A stretch of DNA of 64,000 nucleotides from Bacteroidales bacterium (lineage in GTDB: Bacteria > Bacteroidota > Bacteroidia > Bacteroidales > ML635J-15), in NCBI GenBank assembly GCA_017617125.1, contig JAFZWY010000056.1:1-64000 (forward strand), given 5' to 3'. The translations under genes were made by a program, and so were the position numbers. Under the pieces are notes generated by a model that saw only the letters and a program-made list of their open reading frames with translations, had not been told where the DNA came from and did not search any database. This document shows, in pieces, positions 35,101 to 43,773 of the stretch. How positions within the stretch are numbered: position 1 is the first letter of the stretch; each line of letters starts with the position of its first letter.

Positions 35101-36503
35101 ACGAAAACCACACGCCAGTATGGTTGCAACAGCAATATTCTAACGTTGCCGCCGGCACTTACTACTTGGTAGTAAAGGACAGCCACAATTGCACCGACAC
35201 CATAGAGGTGGTTGTCGAAGATGGAGCAGCACACCATTTTGCAGTAGCCGTGACAGATGCCACTTGCAACGGAGCAGACAACGGAGCAATATCAATAACG
35301 CCCGAAGGCGAAAACATCAGCAATTTCGCTTTTGCATGGAACAACAGCATTTCGAGCAGCAACAGCGCCAACTCACTTGCCGCAGGCGATTATTCGGTTA
35401 CAATAACCGATGCGAACAACTGTACTACCGTAATCGACACCACAATAACCGAACCCGAAATGCAGTTGGCTGGCGACCTTGGCGACATAATGATATGCGA
35501 AGGCTCAGAATTTTTGTTCGATGTAGGCAGTTACGCTTCGTACCAATGGAGCAACGGAGCTACAACACAAAGCATCAGCATAAGCGAAGAAGGCACTTAC
35601 TCGGTAACAGTTACCGACAACCAGAACTGCCGCTCCTACTATGTGGCAAACATTTCGTATCGTCATCCATATACCGGCGACAAACTTGCAATGGCGAGCG
35701 TTACAGAGACAAACTCTGTAGTTTTGCGCTGGAACAAAACCGAAAACCAAGGAACAGCGCAATATAGAATATACCGCGACTCGGGCGAGGGTTTCTCGCG
35801 CATAGCATCAGTGAACTTCGATGCCGAAGCAATGTACGAAGACACTACAGCCAGCACTTCGGAAATATACTATAAATATAAGGTGACAACCGTAAGCAAC
35901 TGCGGCGAAGAGAGTGAAACCGACGAATTCCACCGCACAATAATCCTTGCCGCCATTTGCGATCCCAACAATGTATGCAACCTGAACTGGAGTCCATACA
36001 TGGGCATAACCGAAACTTTCACTTACATACTTGCCGGCGATTCGCCCGAAACATTGGCAGTTGTGGATTCGGTACTTTTCAGCACCTACAATTTTATCCA
36101 GATGAACCAATACGAAAACGGAACCTATTACCGCATAATGATAAAGATGAGCCATCCGCTCGAGTCCAACGGAATTATTTACGACAGAATATATTCCAAC
36201 ATTGTACGTTGCGGAGGAAACGACGAACCGCCAATTGATCCGCCAGTAGCAATAGACGTTGACAAGATAAGCGGCATTTCGGCCTTCCCGAATCCTTTTG
36301 GCGATGAGATTACAATAGAATTCAGCACAAACGAATACGAAAATGTCAGCTTCGAAGTGGTAAACACTTTGGGACAAATTGTAATTGAAGGCAAGGACGC
36401 AACAAGCCCGATAAGCCTAGGTACCGAACTCAAGACGGGAATGTATTTTGTAAGGCTTCGTGCAGGAGAAGAAGTTCACACAATAAAGATAAGCAAGCAA
36501 TAG
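32184..36503 (+). CDS. large T9SS cargo: propeller, SprB repeats and sorting domain
   Basis: The protein has 1439 residues. A signal peptide (ILTFSLIVATFLNVFCQ) is followed by a two-component-regulator-type propeller over about 22-560, with repeats such as VNCMAMDAEGNILIGTAKGL, INDISVAPNGTIYVATSNGV, and VTGIYIDRSGNVWISCNGN. Then come about six SprB-type repeats of 70-80 residues, starting near 717, 795, 870, 945 and 1028, each opening with C.G.(N/D)NG and containing SGGT..Y.Y.W.....T...NL..G.Y..TV.D.N.C. A fibronectin-III-like stretch (about 1170-1260) precedes a type A sorting domain at the C terminus (AFPNPFGDEITIEF...GMYFVRLRAGEEVHTIKISKQ). SprB repeats are known from gliding and surface adhesins. 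An adhesive surface role is inferred. Confidence 0.88.
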   Translation: MKGFILTFSLIVATFLNVFCQTSTIYSFEGALPSDTVNCMAMDAEGNILIGTAKGLVSYNGTSFNTSTTANGLAGNSINDISVAPNGTIYVATSNGVSVSNGNTWQNDITGGEIRKIAARSDGRFWYSTTHNSVIEYYAGNTTPVNDNYGFSNGVTGIYIDRSGNVWISCNGNLVELCANGKNKSFADIFNGKIVYKVYQRFNGDLIAATSTGIMSYDYNTWTAIDGIDGGVAAVCEDYAQNIIYGNLNGIYRYDGTSSTLLNNKFSTNVLMVSNADDKKIWANDAQNGIAVLDFDGKAETFHTNRTLIDHTTNFIWGDNAGNVCIAGNKGINMVSDFTWLSYKRNLQNLTINATCLHNDTLWIGTGSSLLRKAGRNVVVVAETNVNTIVEDANFVYVATNSGILEIRNGAIVDTIESASAVKDIVCQNGVFAIAGNSLYKIENDALVQMPLEVSLNDNSRFVKTASGNIFITLGNGIASFNPSGSPVAEPIEPGLPQNIVSSAACDENVYVLLSNGDIYEYSTTWNNITTGNYTDIASAGNGTLWAICNNGNVAKICIDCNTTFTITSQAETCDGSHDASLTVSASGAASYSIDNGQSWQSGGSFANISGGYKHILAKNSANKIIADSVFYVEYGNALQNQSLTYIQPDCFGETGSLSLSNLGASTFVWENSNTSATERTNLGAGSYAVTITSGTCTRILSTTIVAKEQIIPSATSDNLLCNGDNSGRIALNVSGGTSPYTYTWNNNAETAIIENLAAGEYSCSVSDKNSCTASMSSTITQPDLLSVQAEATDITCFGANNGSIAVSVSGGTQQYQYLWNDNTTTEDRTNLAPGNYSLTVSDANGCTASISDSIVQPEVLSISSTKTDINCFGANNGAITTTVSGGTEAYSYAWSNGATTSSITNLSASEYYLTVTDANLCIATLSTIISEPAELIASAQITPTSCPGADDAQLSASATGGTGTYAQYFWLNENHTPVWLQQQYSNVAAGTYYLVVKDSHNCTDTIEVVVEDGAAHHFAVAVTDATCNGADNGAISITPEGENISNFAFAWNNSISSSNSANSLAAGDYSVTITDANNCTTVIDTTITEPEMQLAGDLGDIMICEGSEFLFDVGSYASYQWSNGATTQSISISEEGTYSVTVTDNQNCRSYYVANISYRHPYTGDKLAMASVTETNSVVLRWNKTENQGTAQYRIYRDSGEGFSRIASVNFDAEAMYEDTTASTSEIYYKYKVTTVSNCGEESETDEFHRTIILAAICDPNNVCNLNWSPYMGITETFTYILAGDSPETLAVVDSVLFSTYNFIQMNQYENGTYYRIMIKMSHPLESNGIIYDRIYSNIVRCGGNDEPPIDPPVAIDVDKISGISAFPNPFGDEITIEFSTNEYENVSFEVVNTLGQIVIEGKDATSPISLGTELKTGMYFVRLRAGEEVHTIKISKQ

Positions 36504-36507
36504 AAAT

Positions 36508-37233
36508 ATGCGCTACAGAATAGATTTATCGTATGTTGGAAAACGCTACCACGGCTGGCAGTCGCAGCCTAACGCCACATCGGTGCAGGAAACGCTGGAA
36601 GATGCCTTGGGGAAAGTTCTTCGTGAAAAAATCTCGGTGACAGGATGCGGGCGCACCGACACAGGAGTACATGCCGAATACTATGTAGCGCACTTCGACG
36701 CCAATGCCGAAATAGACGACAAAACCACCGACCGCATCAACGGACTGCTTCCCGACGACATTTCAATTTTTTCAATAGCCAAAGCCGACGATAGTTTTCA
36801 CGCACGCTTCGATGCTACAAAACGCTCGTACAAGTATGTAATAACGCAGCGAAAAAATCCTTTTTTGAAAGGTTTTTCGTGGCATGTGCGCTATCCGCTC
36901 AACATTGAAAAGATGCAAGAAGCGGCAGATAAGTTGTTCAACTACACCGACTTTACAAGTTTTAGCAAACTGCATACCGATGTAAAGACAAACAACTGTA
37001 AAATTTATCGTGCCGAGTTTGAAAAAGATGGAGATTTAGTAGTGTTTCGTATTTCAGCCGACCGCTTCCTGCGCAATATGGTACGCGCCATTGTGGGGAC
37101 ACTTGTCGAAGTTGGCAAAGACAAACTTTCAATCGATGACTTCTGCCGCATAATCGAAAGCAAAGACCGTTGCGAAGCAGGTCAATCGGTACCAGCCGAA
37201 GGACTGTTTTTGACGGAAGTGGAATACAGTTAA
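36508..37233 (+). CDS. truA: tRNA pseudouridine(38-40) synthase
   Basis: TruA forms pseudouridine at positions 38, 39 and 40 in the anticodon arm. The 241-residue protein has LSYVGKRYHGWQSQP at the N terminus, the catalytic Asp in GCGRTDTGVHA (about 46-56), RSYKYVI, and the C-terminal RFLRNMVRAIVGTLVEVG. It starts 4 bp after the stop of the 1439-residue secreted protein, so it may depend on that gene's transcript. It is convergent with trmB across a perfect hairpin. Confidence 0.96.
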   Translation: MRYRIDLSYVGKRYHGWQSQPNATSVQETLEDALGKVLREKISVTGCGRTDTGVHAEYYVAHFDANAEIDDKTTDRINGLLPDDISIFSIAKADDSFHARFDATKRSYKYVITQRKNPFLKGFSWHVRYPLNIEKMQEAADKLFNYTDFTSFSKLHTDVKTNNCKIYRAEFEKDGDLVVFRISADRFLRNMVRAIVGTLVEVGKDKLSIDDFCRIIESKDRCEAGQSVPAEGLFLTEVEYS

Positions 37234-37300
37234 GAGTTAAAAGTTGAGAGTTAAAAGTTGAAAGTTTGTTTAGTCGTTGCGGGCAACGACTAAACATAAA
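37234..37300. repeat. hairpin repeat between convergent truA and trmB
   Basis: gagttaaaagttgagagtta runs lead into a perfect 13-bp inverted repeat, GTTTAGTCGTTGC (37268-37280) and GCAACGACTAAAC (37283-37295), with a 2-bp spacer. There is no T run, so it is not a classical terminator, although it could end both genes. It belongs to the CGTTGC..GCAACG repeat family. Confidence 0.7.
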
Positions 37301-38011
37301 TCAAACAGTTTCCTCTGGTTCTACAACAATTTTGTCTTTGGGCAATCTGAAGCGTAAATATTTTATTATTCGGCCTTCTTTGTTCCACATTTTCTCGTAG
37401 TGAGTTTTAAGAGTAAGGAAACCTGTATAGTGTTCCGACTCGTACAAGTTGTCGGTATCGATTTCGAGCGGAAGATTGTTTTGTGCAATTACAGCTTTGG
37501 TGTATTCGTACAAGGTACCGTCATCGGTTTTGAGGTTTACATATCCATTGTCGACAAGGAAGTTTTGGTAGTAGGTTAGGAAACGCGACGAAGTCAGACG
37601 TTTCTTGTGGGTGCTTTTTGCGCCCAGATGCGGGTCGGGGAAAGTAATCCAAACTTCCGAAACTTCGTTTTCGGCGAAGCATTTTGGCGTAAATTCGACC
37701 CTTGTGCGCAGAAAAGCAATGTTTTTCATGCCCATTTCGAGAGAATCGGAAGCGCCACGCCACATGCGTGCGCCCTTTATGTCAACACCAATGAAATTTC
37801 CAGTCGGGATTTCCTTTGCCATTGCGACAGAATATTCGCCCTTGCCACAGCCTAACTCTACCGTTATGGGATTGTCGTTGTGGAAAAAATCGGAATTCCA
37901 CTTGCCCTTCAACTCAAAATCATCGGGACTGCCATACATTAGTTTTGGCTGAAACAAATGCGGAAATGTCTCATTCTGCGCAAATTTGAATAGTTTGTTC
38001 TTGTTCGACAT
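37301..38011 (-). CDS. trmB: tRNA (guanine-N7-)-methyltransferase
   Basis: TrmB methylates G46 in the tRNA variable loop using SAM. The 236-residue protein has the SAM-binding motif VELGCGKGEYSVAMA (about 51-65), NFIGVDIKGARMWRGA, and the family-specific VWITFPDPHLGAKSTHKKRLTSSRFL. Its promoter is a minus-7 box TAAGTTTG at 38033-38040. Confidence 0.96.
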   Translation of the reverse strand: MSNKNKLFKFAQNETFPHLFQPKLMYGSPDDFELKGKWNSDFFHNDNPITVELGCGKGEYSVAMAKEIPTGNFIGVDIKGARMWRGASDSLEMGMKNIAFLRTRVEFTPKCFAENEVSEVWITFPDPHLGAKSTHKKRLTSSRFLTYYQNFLVDNGYVNLKTDDGTLYEYTKAVIAQNNLPLEIDTDNLYESEHYTGFLTLKTHYEKMWNKEGRIIKYLRFRLPKDKIVVEPEETV

Positions 38012-38032
38012 GCGATATTATATTTTCGGATG

Positions 38033-38040
38033 CAAACTTA
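38033..38040 (-). promoter_or_regulatory. trmB promoter minus-7 box
   Basis: TAAGTTTG on the minus strand, 21 bp before ATG 38011. Confidence 0.55.
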
Positions 38041-38098
38041 CAAAAAAATAGCATTACACCGAAATAAAGAAAAGCAGCAACAAAATGTAAAAACCACT

Positions 38099-38106
38099 TA
38101 TCTTTG
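38099..38106 (+). promoter_or_regulatory. promoter minus-7 box of the amidohydrolase gene
   Basis: TATCTTTG, 21 bp before ATG 38128. A possible TTG start at 38104 falls inside this box and is therefore rejected. Confidence 0.7.
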
Positions 38107-38127
38107 CATTACAAAAAACGACTAAAA

Positions 38128-39324
38128 ATGATACGCATACCACTACTAAAAGATAGGCACAACCACATGTTTTCGTATGGTTCGCTTGCTGCCGCTACCG
38201 ATTTGTTCAAGGTAAGAACCGAGGACGAAGCCATAAAAATGCTCTCTAGCCTTCCCCACGACCGCATAAATGTAGCCATGGGCTGGTTCGACTCCTACTT
38301 CACATTCTCGAAGGAAAACCTCGACAAACTGCCTCCGATAATAATTTGCAACAACTCGCTACACAACTACATATTCAACACCGAAGCCGGCAAGGTAATA
38401 GAGGAGCAGTACAACGAATGGTTCACCAACTGCAAGAATCAGGAATGGATAGAGCGCCACACCATGCAGGTATTGACGTTCATAGCAGGTATTTTTGGTT
38501 TCAACCGCGAAATATTTGACTACAACATAAAGAAAAACCTTTCGCTTGGCGTATGCTTTGCTGCCGACATGTACGTATGCAACAACGAAATTTTCGAATT
38601 TCTTGCCACAAACGACTGCAGCGAGTTAACCGAAGTATGGACATCGCCGCAAAACTATCCGCTACTGTCCGAACGCTACAAAAAGGTGTGTCGTGGCGTT
38701 AAGTTGTTTGCCGACGGTGCCTGCGGAGCATCTACCGCAGCAATATCGGAGTACCGCAACGGCGGAAATCCTTTCATGACCTACACCGACAGCGAACTTA
38801 TCGAACTGCTGGAACAGATTTTCGGCTACCGCACCGCAATGGCAATACACTGCATAGGCGAAAATGCAATAGAGCAGGTGCTACGCTGCCTCGAAAATGT
38901 CATGCGACACTCTCCCGACAGGTTTATCCGTCTGGAACACACGCAGTTCATCACCGAAAAGCAGGCGAAGAAAGCTCGTGACCTCAACCTCACACTTAGC
39001 ATGCAACCAAATTTTAATATGGACAGCATAGACTATGCAGACCGTCTTACAAAAGCCTACTGCGAGCGCAACGACCCGTTCCGTATGCTGATTGACAAGG
39101 CTGGATTCAAGCCTGGCGAAAATCTTGTGCTTGGTTCCGACGGAATGCCGACAGGAGTATTCGGTTCGTTGCAGGCAAGTCTTTTCCCGCCAGTGCCTGG
39201 GCAACGCCTTACCCTCGACGAATATGTTGCCGGATATTGCACCGACAACTTCGACAAGGGCCACATTGAGGTAGAAATAGATAATGCGAACAAAAAAGTG
39301 GATTTAAAGGTCGTTTGCAAATAA
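38128..39324 (+). CDS. amidohydrolase family protein (amidohydrolase-3 type)
   Basis: The 398-residue protein belongs to the metal-dependent amidohydrolases. It has HNH in KDRHNHMFSYG near the N terminus, GVKLFADGACGASTAAISEY, AIHCIGENAIEQVL and RLEHTQFITEKQAKKARDLNLTLSMQPNF in the second half, and VLGSDGMPTGVFGSLQASLFP with the conserved Asp. It resembles the YtcJ/AepA-like group, but lacks the usual N-terminal beta-sandwich extension, since the HNH motif lies only about 15 residues in. The substrate is unknown. Monocistronic; serS has its own promoter 30 bp downstream. Confidence 0.82.
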   Translation: MIRIPLLKDRHNHMFSYGSLAAATDLFKVRTEDEAIKMLSSLPHDRINVAMGWFDSYFTFSKENLDKLPPIIICNNSLHNYIFNTEAGKVIEEQYNEWFTNCKNQEWIERHTMQVLTFIAGIFGFNREIFDYNIKKNLSLGVCFAADMYVCNNEIFEFLATNDCSELTEVWTSPQNYPLLSERYKKVCRGVKLFADGACGASTAAISEYRNGGNPFMTYTDSELIELLEQIFGYRTAMAIHCIGENAIEQVLRCLENVMRHSPDRFIRLEHTQFITEKQAKKARDLNLTLSMQPNFNMDSIDYADRLTKAYCERNDPFRMLIDKAGFKPGENLVLGSDGMPTGVFGSLQASLFPPVPGQRLTLDEYVAGYCTDNFDKGHIEVEIDNANKKVDLKVVCK

Positions 39325-39355
39325 TATTTTTAGCATACACCAACAAAATCTTTTA

Positions 39356-39363
39356 TAAATTTG
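39356..39363 (+). promoter_or_regulatory. serS promoter minus-7 box
   Basis: TAAATTTG, 23 bp before ATG 39387. Confidence 0.7.
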
Positions 39364-39386
39364 CACCCGATTAAATTTTTCAGAAA

Positions 39387-40652
39387 ATGCTCACATTAAA
39401 GTTAATACGCGACGACAAAGATTTCGTCATCAATCGTCTGAAAATTAAGAATTTCGACGCAACAGAACTTGTAGAAAAAATAATAGCATGCGACGACCGC
39501 CGCAAGGAATGCCAGTTCGCAAAGGACAACATCCTGAAGGATCTAAACAACATAGCAAAGCAAGTCGGTCAACTTTTTGCACAGGGCAAGAAGGAAGAAG
39601 CAGAACAGGCAAAGTCGAAGACTGCAGAACTCAAGGAGCAAGTAAAGGAACTCGAGGCAAAGCAAGCCGAAGCCGAAAAAGAACTCAACGGCTATATGGT
39701 ACTGCTTCCCAACACACCACACGAATCGGTTCCGCTAGGCAAAGGCGAGGACGACAACGTAGTTGAAAAAATGGGTGGTACTATTCCTGAACTCAAGTTC
39801 AAGAAACCGCATTGGGAGATTATCAAGGACTTGAACATCATCAACTTCGACCTTGGCACAAAGATCACAGGCGCAGGATTCCCGGTATATTTAGGAAAGG
39901 GAGCAAAGTTGCAGCGCGCACTCATCACCTTCTTCCTCGACGAAGCCGAAAAGGCAGGTTATGCCGAAGTGCTTCCTCCGTTGATGGTGAACGAGGACAG
40001 CGGTTACGGAACAGGCCAGCTTCCCGACAAGGAAGGACAGATGTACCATGCAACCGTTGACAACTACTACCTTATTCCAACTGCAGAAGTTCCTGTAACC
40101 AACCTTTACCGCGACGTTATCCTCAACGAAAAGGATTTCCCGATAAAGAACGTTGCTTACTCGGCATGTTTCCGTCGCGAGGCAGGTTCGTGGGGTGCAA
40201 ATGTACGCGGTCTTAACCGTCTGCACGAATTCGACAAAGTGGAAATCGTTCAGATTCGCAAGCCGGAAGATTCATACCAGGCATTGGAAGAAATGAAGGC
40301 TCACGTAGAAGGTCTGCTCATTAAGTTGGGACTTCCCTACCGTGTATTGCGTCTCTGCGGTGGCGACATAAGCTTCACATCGTCGCTCACATTCGATTTC
40401 GAAGTTTTCTCGGCAGCACAGGAAAAGTGGCTCGAAGTAAGCTCGGTTTCCAACTTCGAAGATTTCCAGGCAAACCGTCTGAAACTTAGATACCGCACCG
40501 CCGACAAGAAAACCCAGCTTTGCCACACTCTCAACGGAAGCGCATTGGCATTGCCGAGAATCATGGCTGCAATAATCGAAAACTACCAGACCGAAGACGG
40601 AATCATAGTTCCCGAAGTTCTGAGAAAATATACAGGATTTGATAAGATTTAA
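39387..40652 (+). CDS. serS: serine--tRNA ligase
   Basis: SerS charges tRNA-Ser (and tRNA-Sec where present). The 421-residue class II synthetase has the N-terminal antiparallel coiled-coil arm (about 30-100, rich in Lys, Glu and Ala), motif 2 SACFRREAGSWGANVRGLNRLHEFDKVEI, and motif 3 with NGSALALPRIMAAIIENYQ. Length and domain order are standard. Transcribed alone from its own promoter and ended by a hairpin at 40748-40778. Confidence 0.98.
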   Translation: MLTLKLIRDDKDFVINRLKIKNFDATELVEKIIACDDRRKECQFAKDNILKDLNNIAKQVGQLFAQGKKEEAEQAKSKTAELKEQVKELEAKQAEAEKELNGYMVLLPNTPHESVPLGKGEDDNVVEKMGGTIPELKFKKPHWEIIKDLNIINFDLGTKITGAGFPVYLGKGAKLQRALITFFLDEAEKAGYAEVLPPLMVNEDSGYGTGQLPDKEGQMYHATVDNYYLIPTAEVPVTNLYRDVILNEKDFPIKNVAYSACFRREAGSWGANVRGLNRLHEFDKVEIVQIRKPEDSYQALEEMKAHVEGLLIKLGLPYRVLRLCGGDISFTSSLTFDFEVFSAAQEKWLEVSSVSNFEDFQANRLKLRYRTADKKTQLCHTLNGSALALPRIMAAIIENYQTEDGIIVPEVLRKYTGFDKI

Positions 40653-40747
40653 AATAGTGTTTCCAGTTTCTAATTTATAATTTCTGGTTGTGCAAACCAG
40701 AAACCTAGAAACACAGAAACTTAGAAACTATTTATATGCCTGTTCAC
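40653..40747. repeat. agaaac-type repeat after serS
   Basis: TTTCTGGTT and AACCAGAAA form an inverted repeat (about 40681-40703), then cctagaaacacagaaactta gaaact runs. The same unit types occur at 17125-17165 and 55375-55470. Confidence 0.65.
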
Positions 40748-40778
40748 AAAAAAGTCGGAAATATTGCCGACTTTTTTT
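40748..40778 (+). terminator. intrinsic terminator after serS
   Basis: AAAAAAGTCGG and CCGACTTTTTT form an 11-bp stem with an 8-nt loop, followed by T residues. Confidence 0.92.
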
Positions 40779-40817
40779 ATTTTTAATATTATTTTTACCG
40801 CCTAAAAATAAAATACG

Positions 40818-42533
40818 ATGACGGAAAAGCTTTGGACGGTTAAGGAATGTGACGACAAGGAATCGGTGGAAAGGCTGATGAAGGATGTTGGTGTTGACAA
40901 ACTGGTGGCAACATTGCTGGTTCAACGAGGGATTCACAACTACGACGAGGCCAAGCGTTTTTTCCGTCCGCAGCTCGCCGATCTCTACGACCCTTTCCTG
41001 ATGAAAGACATGGACAAGGCAGTCGACCGTCTCACCCGTGCAATCGACAATAAAGAGAAGATTTTGATTTTCGGCGATTATGATGTCGACGGCACAACAG
41101 CAACCGCACTCATGCTGCGCTACTTGAAAAGCCGCAACGCAAATGTCGACTTCTACATTCCAGACCGCTACCTTGAAGGTTATGGACTATCGACGCAAGG
41201 AATCGATTACGCAGCCGAAAACGGCACTACCTTGCTCATCACCGTAGATTGCGGCATCAAGGGCAACGAGAAAATCGACTACGCCAACAGCAAGGGCATC
41301 GATGTGATTGTTTGCGACCACCACACCGTAGGCGAAGAACTTCCAAAGGCATTCGCAGTGCTTGATCCCAAGCGTCCCGACTGTGGATATCCGTTCAACG
41401 AACTTTCGGGCTGCGGCGTAGCATTCAAGCTTTTGCAAGGATACATACAGAAGCATGGTCTCGACCTCGAGGATATCACACGCTACCTCGACCTTGTTGC
41501 CGTAAGCATAGGCTCCGACATTGTGCCGATAATCGACGAAAACCGCATCTTGGCATACTACGGCCTGCAGGAACTGAACACCTCGCCATGCACTGGCCTC
41601 GAAAGTATAATAGACCTTACAGACCTAAGCAACAAGGAGATACAGATAAACGACATCGTTTTCAAAATTGGTCCGCGTATAAATGCGGCAGGCCGTATCG
41701 ACACTGGCAAGACCGCCGTCGAGCTCCTTACCACCACCGACCGCGACTTTGCCCTGCAAATCGGCAACTCTATCGACGGGATGAACAGCTACCGCAAGGA
41801 AATTGACCGCAACATCACCGAGGAGGCAATCGCACAGATAGAATCCGACGAAAACCTGAAGAATGCATATTCGACGGTAGTTTTCTCGCCAAACTGGCAC
41901 AAGGGTGTCGTGGGAATAGTTGCATCGCGACTTACCGAATCGTACTACAGGCCTACTATAGTGCTTACAGAAAACAACGGGCTCGTTGTTGGCTCGGCAC
42001 GTTCGGTCGAGGGCTTCGACCTGTACAGCGCAGTTACTGCCTGCGGTGACCTGCTCGAAAGCTTTGGCGGACACACATACGCGGCGGGTCTTACAATGAA
42101 AAAAGAAAACTTTGAACCTTTCAAGAAAAGATTCGAGGAATATGTAAGAGCCAACATTACCGAAGACCAGCGTCGTCCCGTAATCCGCATAGACACCGAA
42201 ATACTGATAAAGGAAATCACGCCGAAGACTTTCCGCATACTGAAGCAGTTTGCTCCGTTCGGACCGGGCAACATGTCACCGGTGTTCGCATCACGACAAA
42301 TCTACGACAATGGCATGGGACGCCAGATTGGCAAGAACCTTGAGCACCTGAAACTGAAAATCGTTCAGCAGGTTGGCGACAACAACTGCATCGACGGCGT
42401 GGGATTCGGGTTCGGCAACTGTTACGAGAAAATTTCAGACTACAAGCCGTTCGACATCTGCTACCACCTGGTAGAGAACAACTTCATGAACCAGACTACG
42501 CTGCAGATACAGTTGCTGGATTTGAAGGGCTAA
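40818..42533 (+). CDS. recJ: single-stranded-DNA-specific exonuclease RecJ
   Basis: RecJ is the 5'-3' single-strand exonuclease of recombination and mismatch repair. The 571-residue protein has the DHH phosphoesterase motifs: ILIFGDYDVDGTTATALM (about 75-92), LITVDCGIKG, and VIVCDHHTVGEELP. NAAGRIDTGKTAVELLTT and the DHHA1 segment GVVGIVASRLTESYYRPTIVL...GSARSVEGFDLY...FGGHTYAAG follow. An OB-fold C terminus (about 460-571) completes it. Upstream is only a weak minus-7-like box (TATTTTTA at about 40789). Confidence 0.97.
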   Translation: MTEKLWTVKECDDKESVERLMKDVGVDKLVATLLVQRGIHNYDEAKRFFRPQLADLYDPFLMKDMDKAVDRLTRAIDNKEKILIFGDYDVDGTTATALMLRYLKSRNANVDFYIPDRYLEGYGLSTQGIDYAAENGTTLLITVDCGIKGNEKIDYANSKGIDVIVCDHHTVGEELPKAFAVLDPKRPDCGYPFNELSGCGVAFKLLQGYIQKHGLDLEDITRYLDLVAVSIGSDIVPIIDENRILAYYGLQELNTSPCTGLESIIDLTDLSNKEIQINDIVFKIGPRINAAGRIDTGKTAVELLTTTDRDFALQIGNSIDGMNSYRKEIDRNITEEAIAQIESDENLKNAYSTVVFSPNWHKGVVGIVASRLTESYYRPTIVLTENNGLVVGSARSVEGFDLYSAVTACGDLLESFGGHTYAAGLTMKKENFEPFKKRFEEYVRANITEDQRRPVIRIDTEILIKEITPKTFRILKQFAPFGPGNMSPVFASRQIYDNGMGRQIGKNLEHLKLKIVQQVGDNNCIDGVGFGFGNCYEKISDYKPFDICYHLVENNFMNQTTLQIQLLDLKG

Positions 42534-42800
42534 CGCCCGTTTAACTTCGTTGAGGGCTGCGCCGTTCAAGTTTCTGGTTCAAGGTTCAACGTTCAAAGTT
42601 CAATTCCGCTCCCTGAGCCTGTCGAAGGGTCGAAGTGCTGGTTTAATGATTCAACAATTCAATAATTTAATCATTGTTTAGCGCAAGCAATAGGTTATCT
42701 ACACAGAACTGCAGGTTCGATGATTGTAGCGGTGCAATGCATTGAATCGTGGTTCAATGGTTTGTATCATATAGGTAAAAACACCTATAAAAAAATTATT
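42534..42800. repeat. repeat block between recJ and the universal stress protein
   Basis: Contains cgcccgtttaacttcgttga gggctgcgccgttcaag (module as at 55225-55262), ggttcaaggttcaacgttca, the widespread element CCCTGAGCCTGTCGAAGGG (about 42611-42629) and GTCGAAGTGC. aatgattcaacaattcaata runs follow, then a half copy of the GTAGCGGTGCAATGCATTG palindrome (42725-42743). No gene is seen. Confidence 0.8.
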
Positions 42801-42808
42801 GAAAATCC

Positions 42809-42839
42809 TTTGTCGGTACGAATATATATATTACATTTG
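42809..42839 (+). promoter_or_regulatory. strong-consensus promoter of the universal stress protein
   Basis: TTTG (42809-42812), a 19-bp spacer and TACATTTG (42832-42839) match the Bacteroidota sigma-A promoter exactly. The leader to ATG 42888 is about 40 nt. Confidence 0.85.
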
Positions 42840-42887
42840 CCGAGAATGAGAATTGTTTTTATTTATACATCTTAATATAAAAGAAGT

Positions 42888-43685
42888 ATGAGACCTATAT
42901 TAGTACCGCACGATTTTACAGAAGTAGGCGCGTATGCACTAGAACACGCCTTTATGATTGGTAAAACACACAACAATCCGATTAATGTAATTCATATTGT
43001 TTCGAAGAGTGATGAAATAGAACCCGCTAAGGCAAAGTTGCAGGGTATAATCGACGAATTCAAGAAGGACAAGCCAAATCTTGACGTTACAGTTGAAGTA
43101 AGAAAAGGCGACATCGACAAGGAAATCTACAAGTACGGAACCGAAATCAACGCACTACTTGCTGTAATGGGAACTCACGGAATAAAGAACCTGAAGAAGG
43201 CAATGAAGATTGTCGAAAAGTTCGTTACAATACCGTTCGTACTCGTTCAGAACCCACCAATCTACGGTGAATACGACCGCATCCTCATCCCTATTGATGC
43301 CGACAAGTCGTCGAGAATCAGAGTAAACTGGGTAAGATTCCTGAATACCTTGTTCGAAAGCAAGGTATACATCATATCCTACAAGGACAGCGACGGTTTC
43401 AGCAAGAAATCAATCAACAACACCATAACTTTCGCAGAAAACATGTTCAACGACAACCTTATCGACTACGATATCAAGTATCTCGAAAGCAAGAAGAACT
43501 TCTCGGACGAAATGTACAAGTACGCAAACGAAGCCGAATGCGACCTTGTTATTTTCATGACCGACCAGTACAAGTCGTACATCAAGGACATCAAGAATCC
43601 TGAAAACGAGGCTCTGGCCGCTAAGATTCCTGTAATGTGCGTAAACAAGCGCATCGACATCATCAAACTTGGAGGTTTCAATTAA
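42888..43685 (+). CDS. universal stress protein, two-domain
   Basis: The 265-residue cytoplasmic protein has two tandem UspA-like folds. The first (about 1-125) begins RPILVPHDFTEVGAYALEHAF and contains LLAVMGTHGIKNLKKAMK, with the terminal IPFVLVQNPP. The second (about 130-265) begins YDRILIPIDADKS and ends IPVMCVNKRID. The G-2x-G-9x-G ATP-binding pattern is not intact in either half, so nucleotide binding is doubtful. Such tandem Usp proteins respond to starvation or redox stress. Own promoter and terminator, so a single-gene unit. Confidence 0.9.
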   Translation: MRPILVPHDFTEVGAYALEHAFMIGKTHNNPINVIHIVSKSDEIEPAKAKLQGIIDEFKKDKPNLDVTVEVRKGDIDKEIYKYGTEINALLAVMGTHGIKNLKKAMKIVEKFVTIPFVLVQNPPIYGEYDRILIPIDADKSSRIRVNWVRFLNTLFESKVYIISYKDSDGFSKKSINNTITFAENMFNDNLIDYDIKYLESKKNFSDEMYKYANEAECDLVIFMTDQYKSYIKDIKNPENEALAAKIPVMCVNKRIDIIKLGGFN

Positions 43686-43704
43686 ATTTTGATAATAATA
43701 TTTG

Positions 43705-43735
43705 GAAACAGCGGAGAAATTCCGCTGTTTCTTTA
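43705..43735 (+). terminator. intrinsic terminator after the universal stress gene
   Basis: GAAACAGCGGA and TCCGCTGTTTC form an 11-bp stem around GAAAT, followed by TTTAATTAT. Confidence 0.85.
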
Positions 43736-43773
43736 ATTATACACAATATTTTTACAATATTTCAGTTTGCATT

